From Flavobacteriales bacterium (GTDB taxonomy: Bacteria; Bacteroidota; Bacteroidia; UBA10329), in contig DMRV01000033.1 in assembly GCA_003456455.1 (NCBI GenBank), positions 3,015 to 13,438 of the forward strand: DNA of 10,424 nucleotides, written 5' to 3'. Numbering within the stretch: position 1 is the stretch's first letter; each line of letters opens with the position of its first letter. The notes beneath the pieces were generated by a model that saw only the letters and a list, made by a program, of their open reading frames with translations, ran no database searches and was not told the DNA's origin. A program made the position numbers and the translations under genes. Shown here in pieces: positions 1 to 7,500 of the stretch.

Positions 1-1259
1 GCTGCAAAAAGTTTTCCAAAATCCATCTTAGAAAGCGTAGATCCAGTAAGTCTTGTTTTTTCATATTCAGCATAGAGCGCTTTGGCCTTTTCTTCTTTAT
101 AAGGGTCGCTTTTTTCGTAAGTCTTAACCAAATTTTGAATTGCTGTATTGGCATCTCCACCAGAATTAAATATGGCATAGTAAACCTGGTCTTTTTCTTC
201 TTTTTCGTCTTTCGCTTTCCGCAATTCTTCTGCTTTAACGGCTGCGGCCAACTTTTCTCTTGACTCTACTTCTAACGATTGTTGTTTAATAGCAATTGCC
301 TCATCTAACTTGCTTTGTGCCTCTTCCTTTTCCTTTCGTAATTCGCCAACACTTTCCGCTTGCTTCTTCTCTGCATTAGCAACAACCTCTTCCTCCAGCT
401 TTTTAGCGACACTAAAAATTGCCTGAAAGTTGATTTCGCTGCCAGAAGCTTTGCTCGTCTTGCGCTCTTCCAATAATTGATTGTACATGGTCAAAGCCTT
501 TCTATCACGCAAAGTATCTACCTCAGAGAACACCTTTAAAAAGCCTTTAACTGTTTGTTCTTTATTACCATCACCGACCGTAATGGCGGCTTTAATAATT
601 TCTTGCGCAGACGCATTTTCATCCTCTCTCAGCAGTCTAGCTGATTCCTCCATGTCAAATTTCTTCTGAGCTGCCAGCTCAGCCATCTTCCGTTTTTCCT
701 CCTCCTCACGAAGCAAACGCTCCTCTTCTTCCATTTCCTCCTTAGAGTAATCCAGTTGGTAATCAAACTCATTTCGTTTGATTTGATAGAACACAGAAGC
801 TACGGAACCAGCAAAGCTCAATCCGTCTAAATCTTGAACCATATCAACTCTGAAACTAAATGTTGGAACCTTGGAAAATTGACCTCTTGCCATGGTCACA
901 TCAGTGTCGAAATCAACTTTCTTAGTTGTGTAACCACCTTTTTCCACGGAAAGAACATAATGTTTGTTCACCTCAAGTTTAAACTCAAACTGACCGTTGC
1001 CAGATGTCACAGTTTTTAGAACCTCAATTAAATTATCCTTTGCGCCATCGGGAGATTCGTACAACGTGACAATTGCACCTTTAAGCTTTTTCGTCAACTC
1101 TTCAGCAAATCCCTTAAATTCAAGAGGGCCTTTTATATTGGACTGATTTAAAGTATCTACTTTCTGCGTGCTTGTTTGTGCAAATCCGGCATGAACGGAT
1201 ATCACACAAATAAAGCATATGCAAACTATCGTAAAAGCTATTTCAGTAAGCCTATTCAT
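1..1259 (-). CDS. Secreted CRD-like and charged-helix protein, 3' end beyond window
   Basis: The reading frame is open from the ATG at 1259 to the left edge: 419 complete codons with no stop, so the C-terminus is missing. Residues 1-27 form a signal peptide with a hydrophobic core and cleavage expected at GFA|Q. Residues about 59-120 look like a carboxypeptidase-regulatory/Cna-B-like beta-sandwich (GAIVTLYES, then GNGQFEFKLEVN, then YVLSVEKGGY). Residues about 121-170 continue in the style seen after such domains in Bacteroidota proteins (VFYQIKRNEFDYQLDY). From about 173 it is mostly charged helix rich in Glu, Lys and Ala. Two related helical modules stand out, at about 221-287 and 359-420. 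There is no TPR or PD40 repeat and no lipobox. It follows the WD40-OmpA gene by 34 bp with an AGAAGG ribosome-binding site, so co-transcription is likely. Location is probably periplasmic. Its exact role is unknown; an OmpA domain beyond the window cannot be excluded. Confidence 0.85.
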   Translation of the reverse strand, partial: MNRLTEIAFTIVCICFICVISVHAGFAQTSTQKVDTLNQSNIKGPLEFKGFAEELTKKLKGAIVTLYESPDGAKDNLIEVLKTVTSGNGQFEFKLEVNKHYVLSVEKGGYTTKKVDFDTDVTMARGQFSKVPTFSFRVDMVQDLDGLSFAGSVASVFYQIKRNEFDYQLDYSKEEMEEEERLLREEEEKRKMAELAAQKKFDMEESARLLREDENASAQEIIKAAITVGDGNKEQTVKGFLKVFSEVDTLRDRKALTMYNQLLEERKTSKASGSEINFQAIFSVAKKLEEEVVANAEKKQAESVGELRKEKEEAQSKLDEAIAIKQQSLEVESREKLAAAVKAEELRKAKDEKEEKDQVYYAIFNSGGDANTAIQNLVKTYEKSDPYKEEKAKALYAEYEKTRLTGSTLSKMDFGKLFA

Positions 1260-1268
1260 GCTTATTTA

Positions 1269-1274
1269 CCTTCT
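1269..1274 (-). promoter_or_regulatory. Ribosome-binding site, CRD-helix gene
   Basis: Read on the minus strand this is AGAAGG, nine bases before the ATG at 1259. It lies inside the 34-bp gap after the preceding stop codon and supports that start. Bacteroidota often do without a Shine-Dalgarno sequence, so its presence is mild rather than decisive evidence. Confidence 0.5.
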
Positions 1275-1293
1275 ATTGTATAATATTAGCCCC

Positions 1294-4200
1294 TCAGAGA
1301 GCCGTAATCGTTAATTCAATTCTACGATTCATCTGACGACCATCTGGGTTATCGCTACCATCAGGGTTTTCATTAGGAGCAATGGGTCTTGTTTCGCCAT
1401 ACCCTTTTGGTACCATTCTTTTACCAGCTACTTTACGTTTCTTAAGCCAGCCCACAACGCTTCTTGCTCTACTAAGCGATAGTTTCTGATTGTAATCATC
1501 TGCTCCTCTAGAATCTGTGTGGCCGGAAATCTCAACAGACACATTCGGATTCTTATCCAGGAAAACTAGAAGTTTGTTTAATTCAACTACAGATTCGTCT
1601 CTGATACTGAATTTGTCAAAGTCAAAATATATTCGTTCAAGAATTATTTTCTGACCAACCACAAACTCTTTGCTACTAAACAAATCTACGTCAATCAACG
1701 AGGGGTCATATCCCAATCTTTTCTGCTCTTCAATTGCCGCTAAATCTTGTTCAAGTCTTTCTATGTCATCTTCTAGATTTTCAGGTTCAACTTGCGCAAG
1801 GTCCCTAACCGACTTCTCTTCTTTTTCTGGGAACTTGATATAGGGCGTAAAGGCCACATCATTAATGCCCCCCTGATGTCCAACTAAGGAAACAACTTCA
1901 TCTCCGGTAAGCAAATCCCAAATAATTGGATTACGTCCAGCACTTCCAGTAATAATATACTTAGAATCTGCTGAAATAAACACCGATGATACTGGCTTAT
2001 CATGTCCTAGTAAAACATGCTTAACATCTCCTGTGTAGATATCCCACACATAAACAAAACCATTGTCACTACCCGACACGGCCATCAAACCATTCGGACT
2101 AACTGCCACAGCATTAACTGGTGAGCTGTGCAACTTAAAATCCAGTAACTCCTCTGCTGTAGAAGCATCCCACTTCTTAACTGTTCCATCCTGTCCAGCA
2201 GATAACACATAGTTTCCGCTTGGAGAATAAGAAACAGCATTTACCGAGCCTTTATGCTGGTCGAATATACCTACCAATTCTTCACTTTCAATTTCCCACA
2301 TCAACACATTCCCGTCACCCGAGGCTGACACAAAATAATTATTGTCTGGCGATATGGAAATATCATTCACACCATCTAGATGTCCAACATAAATTTTTTC
2401 CACAACTCCGGTTGAAACATTCCAAAGCCGTATTGTGGAATCGGCTGAAGCTGTAAGTATTGACTTGCTTTTTTTCGTAAAAACAGCCTCTGTAATCGGA
2501 CCTGTGTGGCCAGTTAAACTTTTACTCTGCGAACCATCTGGCATATTCCACAGATTAACTTCTCCAGTACGAGTACCCGAAAGCGCGTACTTTCCGTTGC
2601 CTGAAAAAGCTACTTCGGAAACTCCCACCTTATTATCTAACGACAATACCTGACGACCAGAAGGCAAATCCCAAATTTTAGCTTTTCCATCTTCGCTTCC
2701 AGATGCAGCATAAATAAGTCCACCGTACTTCTCTCCGGTTCGTTTTCTTCTAATAGCATCTGGGTCTGGACGAAGTGTGTAATTCTGAATAATTTCAGAT
2801 ACATATGAGCTTTTCCCCAGCACAGCAACCACTTCTGAAGTATCGAAATACAACTCCCCTTCGACATAAACGCAATACTCGCCCGGCTGCAATATTTGTG
2901 CGTAATTGCTGCTTTTCATATTTGGCCGATATGTTCCAATAAACTCATCGGTATTCATATCAGTAACTGTCATTTCAAACGACCCCACATGTATATCAGG
3001 GTCGAGGTTAAGCGAATCTTTGATGTTCGTTATTGAACCTCGGACTATCGTTCTTATTGGATCGACTTCATTAAACGTAATTCTATAAATATCACGCTCT
3101 CCAAACCCTTCATCTTGACGATATTGAGATACATAACCATAACGACCTGTTGTTGACAAGGACACATTAAAATCATCGTCAACAGTGTTAATTGGATATC
3201 CAGCGTTTTTCGGAACTGACCATGTGTTGGTAATTTCGTCCCATTCTGTAATAAAAATATCAAAGCCCCCCATGCTTGCGTGCCCCTCGGAAGAGAAATA
3301 GAATGTTTTCTGATCGGCCATCAAATGAGGAAAGGCTTCGTTATACGGTGTGTTGATTACATCTGGCAGCTTCTGTGCAATACCCCAATTTCCATTTGGG
3401 AGTCTTCGCGACATATATAAATCTGTTCCTGTAGCTCCATTACCTTCTTCTCTTGAAAAGAAGATAAGGTTTCCATCTGTGGAAAGTCCTGCTGTAGTTT
3501 CAACTTCATCCGAGTTGATATTTCTCCCTAAATCCAAATAATCATCGAAAAAGCGGCCTTTTCTTGGCGAAACATAAATGTCATCATAACCATCAAAATT
3601 ATCTATGTACACTAGCAACTCCTGACCATCAGCAGAAATACCAACCACCTCTTCATACCACTCAGTATTTACAGCAGAACCTATATTTCGAGCCTGTCTA
3701 AACTCCCCACCACTTTCCCTAGCTCTAAAAATATCTGGTGTTTTAAACCCATCTAAGTCAATTTGTAGACCAAGACAATCAGGACGCTTAGACGTAAAAA
3801 TAAGGAACGATTCATCCTCGGGAATGAAGGGGTTAAAATCTGGATAGGCACTATTAACTGAAGAACCCAAATTCTCAAAAGTTGCATCTATCGGATACTT
3901 GATAAGCTGCTTTGCATTAAAGCACTGCTCAATCATTCTACCTCCAGAAATGATATGGTCGTTATCGCCTCTAAGAATATCCTTGTATTTGTTGAAGGTG
4001 GTTATAGCTTCATCAAAACGGAGCTCAAACATATATGCTCTTCCTAGCTGATATATCGCCTCCTTCGGAAATTTATCTTGCTGAACCGCATACTCCAAAT
4101 AAACAATTGCCTTAGACTTATCTATGTAAGATTCTAAATAACAAGTGCCCACATAGAAACTAAAATCAACGTTTTCGGGATCCTTTGCAAGCAGAATTAA

Positions 4201-4419
4201 AAACTCATCAAGAGCAGATCGGAAGTTTCCATTATAGTAATGGTCCAAAGCACTACGCTTAGTAATCTTTAGCTCCCTTTGCTTTTTCTCTTCTACGGTT
4301 TCATTAATTTCCTTGTCAACCTCTTCCTGAGTAACATTAGAAACACCTTCTTGTGCGAGAACGCAAGATGAACTGAAAGCACAAAAGAGGATAAAAAGGC
4401 CACTAAAAATTCTGTTCAT
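1294..4419 (-). CDS. PorE-like TPR-PD40-CRD-WD40-OmpA envelope protein
   Basis: A 1041-residue protein. The frame is open upstream to 4572, but the start is placed at 4419 because a signal peptide begins there (MNRIFSGLFILFCAF, cleavage VLA|Q at 22/23); the upstream extension is not signal-like and would overlap the previous gene. Order: TPR-like helices about 52-150; five PD40-type repeats about 190-447, including GHASMGGFDIF; a carboxypeptidase-regulatory-like domain about 455-548; a seven-bladed WD40 propeller about 565-860; a short acidic helical linker about 865-900; and an OmpA C-terminal domain about 920-1041. The OmpA domain has HTDSRG, with Asp969 and Arg984 fifteen residues apart as in diaminopimelate-binding OmpA proteins, and ends with NRRIELTI. 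It is therefore expected to hold peptidoglycan non-covalently in the periplasm. Apart from the WD40 block, the order matches PorE of the type IX secretion system. Cys19 is not in a good lipobox. A specific function is not assignable. Confidence 0.92.
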   Translation of the reverse strand: MNRIFSGLFILFCAFSSSCVLAQEGVSNVTQEEVDKEINETVEEKKQRELKITKRSALDHYYNGNFRSALDEFLILLAKDPENVDFSFYVGTCYLESYIDKSKAIVYLEYAVQQDKFPKEAIYQLGRAYMFELRFDEAITTFNKYKDILRGDNDHIISGGRMIEQCFNAKQLIKYPIDATFENLGSSVNSAYPDFNPFIPEDESFLIFTSKRPDCLGLQIDLDGFKTPDIFRARESGGEFRQARNIGSAVNTEWYEEVVGISADGQELLVYIDNFDGYDDIYVSPRKGRFFDDYLDLGRNINSDEVETTAGLSTDGNLIFFSREEGNGATGTDLYMSRRLPNGNWGIAQKLPDVINTPYNEAFPHLMADQKTFYFSSEGHASMGGFDIFITEWDEITNTWSVPKNAGYPINTVDDDFNVSLSTTGRYGYVSQYRQDEGFGERDIYRITFNEVDPIRTIVRGSITNIKDSLNLDPDIHVGSFEMTVTDMNTDEFIGTYRPNMKSSNYAQILQPGEYCVYVEGELYFDTSEVVAVLGKSSYVSEIIQNYTLRPDPDAIRRKRTGEKYGGLIYAASGSEDGKAKIWDLPSGRQVLSLDNKVGVSEVAFSGNGKYALSGTRTGEVNLWNMPDGSQSKSLTGHTGPITEAVFTKKSKSILTASADSTIRLWNVSTGVVEKIYVGHLDGVNDISISPDNNYFVSASGDGNVLMWEIESEELVGIFDQHKGSVNAVSYSPSGNYVLSAGQDGTVKKWDASTAEELLDFKLHSSPVNAVAVSPNGLMAVSGSDNGFVYVWDIYTGDVKHVLLGHDKPVSSVFISADSKYIITGSAGRNPIIWDLLTGDEVVSLVGHQGGINDVAFTPYIKFPEKEEKSVRDLAQVEPENLEDDIERLEQDLAAIEEQKRLGYDPSLIDVDLFSSKEFVVGQKIILERIYFDFDKFSIRDESVVELNKLLVFLDKNPNVSVEISGHTDSRGADDYNQKLSLSRARSVVGWLKKRKVAGKRMVPKGYGETRPIAPNENPDGSDNPDGRQMNRRIELTITAL
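1840..2727 (-). repeat. Seven WD40 repeats encoding a beta-propeller
   Basis: Within the WD40-OmpA gene, residues about 565-860 contain seven WD-type repeats. The signature Trp falls at 583, 624, 666, 708, 750, 792 and 834 (IWD, LWN, LWN, MWE, KWD, VWD, IWD). The GH-type His falls at 638, 680, 722, 764, 806 and 848. Spacing is 42 residues (126 bp) everywhere except the first Trp interval, which is 41. Blade one lacks its outer strand and residues 851-859 (GINDVAFTP) supply one after blade seven, the usual velcro closure. This suggests a complete closed ring. Blades are clearly diverged from one another, so this is not a fresh DNA amplification. Confidence 0.9.
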
Positions 4420-4509
4420 TTCAATCGGTATTCCAATTACATGGCGTTTATTCTTCCGAAAGGTAAGAAACTCATATTTTTTCAACTTACGAATGGGTAA
4501 TAATAACTG

Positions 4510-4526
4510 AAAAATGCGAGAATCGC
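4510..4526 (-). terminator. Weak hairpin followed by five T
   Basis: On the minus strand GCGA-TTC-TCGC is followed by A and then TTTTT, starting 14 bases after the coiled-coil gene's stop codon. The stem is only four base pairs, so at best it would be a leaky attenuator between the coiled-coil gene and the WD40 gene. The rest of this 121-bp gap holds no convincing promoter: the nearest match, TACCTTTC at 4456-4463, departs from TAnnTTTG in its last base, and a TTG lies only 17 bases upstream of it. Confidence 0.2.
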
Positions 4527-4540
4527 GTAAGTACCTAGAG

Positions 4541-7500
4541 CTATTTAATTCGTGCTTCATTGGGTATTTCAACCTGCTCTACTTCAATACCCTTTTCCCC
4601 AACTTGAGACATACTTATTTCGATTCTCCTGTTTAACTGCCGTCCAACAGGGTTATCTGTGAGGTCTGCATTTTCATTTCGAGCTATAGGGCGAGTTTCA
4701 CCATAACCTTGAGCACTTAGCCGAGATGAACTAATACCATTTCTGACTAAATAATCAACAACGGACTGAGCTCGATTCTTTGACAAACGCAAGTTGTAGT
4801 CATCATCTCCTCTAGAATCGGTGTGGCCAGAGACTACAATTTCCACATCAGAGTTCTCTTTCATGAAATTAAATAATTTGTTCAGTTCATACTTTGACTT
4901 AGGACGTAGGCTAGCTAGGTTATAATCGAAGTAAATATTCCTGAGAATAAGTCGTTTACCATGTTGTAAATTTCTCATAGTTGAACTTGCAGGAATTTCA
5001 ACCTTCTCTGAGTCAGGTTGATAGTCCATCCTCGCTAAGATCTGATCGAATTTATCATTAAGCTGGATTAATTGCTTTTTCAACTCCAGGTTATCAGCAA
5101 TAAGCTTAATGTTAATCTCGCGCAACTGCTCTAAAGTAGTCGCATTAGACAGTCTCTCTTCGTCTGTAAATGCGGACTTTTCTGCGGCTTCAATCATAGC
5201 CTTTTTTCGTTCTTCGACCTCCATCGCTTTTTTCACTTGTAACTGCTGCTCAGCAATGGCTTCTATTTGAACAAGCTCACGCTCCGTGCGCTCAGCCTCT
5301 TCTCGTTGTTCATTTTTAAACTGTGCCGCAGCAATTCTCTCAGACTCCAATCGCAAGCGCTCTTGCTGCTCCAACTCCTTCAGCTGCTTTTCTGCTTCCA
5401 ACGCCTCCGCTACCTTTCTGGCCTCTTGCTCTGCTAAACGCTTAGCCTCTGCCTCATCTGCGCGCATCGCTGCCTCTACTGCTGCTTTATCAGCTTCAGC
5501 TTCAACTACCTTAACTTCGGCACCTTCTACTTTTTCCATGACAACCTGAAGTTCCCTCTGAAGTTTAGCTAATTGAATTTTCTTCGCCTCTACTTCAGAG
5601 TCTAAACCCTCTTTCTCTGCTATTGCCACGTCTAGATTTTCAGAAGTAACACGAACAACCTTTTCATTCTGCACCTTTTTTACCTCTACATCGGCTCGCT
5701 GATTTTTTAGCTCTTCGATTCGTTTGAGCATTGCTTGTCGCTTAGCTTTGATTGCATCGACATCAAATCTATCTGCTTGTTTTGTATTTACTTCGGTATT
5801 TTCAAGAGCCACCTCCTTAACTTCTGCAATAGCTACATTTTCATCAGAATGTGATTCCTTCTGCGCCTTTAAATCCTGTATGCGCTTTTGAAAAGCTAGT
5901 CTACGTTGCTCCGCTGCAGCAACGTACTCTTCTCTTTTTTCCTCTTCATCCTTATCCGCTAATTCTTGGGCTACTTGTTTTTCCGAAGACGCTTCTTCCG
6001 CAGCTTTTTGTGATTCCAACAGCTTCGCTTGTTTCGCGGCTTCGTCCGCTTTCTTCGCTGCCAACTCCTGCTCTAAGTTATTTGCCTGTTCTTCCGCCAA
6101 ACGAGCCGCTTCCTCTGCTTTTTGTTTAGCTGCTAGTTCTGATGCAAGTACATCCGCTGCTTCCTGTTCAGCTTTTTCCTTGGCTTCAGTGGCTTGCTGC
6201 TCAGCTGCAAGTTCTGCAACTTGTTCCTGCTCCTTTGCTAGCATTTCAGTAGCAAGCTTTTCTTCAGCAGCCGCCTTCACTTTTTCCTCTGCTTTTTGTT
6301 TAGCTGCTAGTTCTGATGCAAGTATCTCTGCTGCTTCTTGTTCGGCTTTCTCTTTGGCTTCAGTTGCTAGTTGCGCAGCAGCAAGTTCTGCAGCTTGTTT
6401 TTGCTCCCTTGCTAGCATTTCAGTGGCAAGCTTTTCTTCCTCAGCTGCGCTGATTTTTGCTTCTTCCTGTGCCTTTTGCTCAGCCGCTAATTCCTGTTCT
6501 TTTTTCTGATTAGCCAAAACCTCTTGCGCTTTAAACCTAGCTTTTGCCTCGGCCTTTTTCCTCTCTAATTCTGCTAAACGCGCGTTTTCCTGTTCCTCAG
6601 CCAAATCCTCAGCTGCATTTTCTGTTTCGGCTTGTGCCAAACCTTCTGCTTTTCTTAATTCGGCTTCCTTTTCTTGATTAACTGCTAGCTCCTTTGCTTC
6701 TTCCAATGCCTTGGCGGCAGCCTCAGAGGCTAATAATTTATCTTCAGCCGCTTTGGCAATGGCAGCTTCCTTCTCTCTCTCTAACCGTTCTGTTTCTTTT
6801 TGAAGAGCTAAAATGTTCTCTCCGAACACAACCTCTTCCAATTCAAGTACGCCATCATAGTCCGCATACACATCGCTGTCTACCACTGCTAGTTTAGCAA
6901 CAACGGTTTCGTAACCATCGGCTTGATAAGATATATCATAGGTCTCGCCAGAAGAAAGTACGAGAACGTAGTAGCCACTATTCTTGTTTGGAAGATAAGT
7001 TCCTACCTCTGCTCCGCCTTCATCCGTAACCACAATTTTAGCGCTGATATCTGCGTAGTCCATTGCCGGAACTTTCATCAGGCCACGAGCAACGGCCGAA
7101 CCTGAATTTTCCGTAACCTGTAAGCGTAGCTTGTAAATATCTGTATCACCAAAACCACCATCCTTTCTAGAACTATAGTATGCATGTCTACCATCAGGCG
7201 TAAGAACAAAGAAAACATCGTCTTCAGATGAACTTATAGGATATCCAATGTTTTCTGGTACAGTCCAAGCTCCTTCCACAAATTCCGAACGAAAAATATC
7301 GAATCCTCCCATAGAAGTGTGTCCCTGAGAACTGAATATGAGCGTTTTTCCATCAGCAGAAATAAATGGAGAGTCTTCTTCATACTGCGAATTGATTACG
7401 CTTCCCATATTTTGTGCAAGACCCCATTCGCCATTTGGCAAACGTTTACAATACCACAAATCGCGACCACCAAAACCACTCTCGCTTCTATTTGAAACGA

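Noticed and set aside
1840..2727. Tandem DNA repeat of 126 bp as a recent amplification
   Set aside because: Although spacing is almost exact, the blades differ widely in residues, so the period reflects propeller structure rather than recent copying.
2637..3263. Two short minus-strand frames inside the WD40-OmpA gene
   Set aside because: They lie fully within the coding sequence in another frame and show no domain features.
4420..4572. 51-codon N-terminal extension of the WD40-OmpA protein
   Set aside because: It is basic and not signal-like, overlaps the end of the previous gene, and would bury a good signal peptide that starts at 4419.
5286..6129. Two plus-strand frames of 87 and 92 codons opposite the coiled coil
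   Set aside because: Same cause: few stops arise opposite a Glu/Ala/Lys-rich helix. No homologous motifs or ribosome-binding sites were seen.
6180..6509. Open plus-strand frame of 109 codons rich in Ser, Ala and Cys
   Set aside because: It is the antisense of the Ala/Glu/Lys-rich coiled coil; its composition follows from that codon use, and it has no start signal or recognisable domain.
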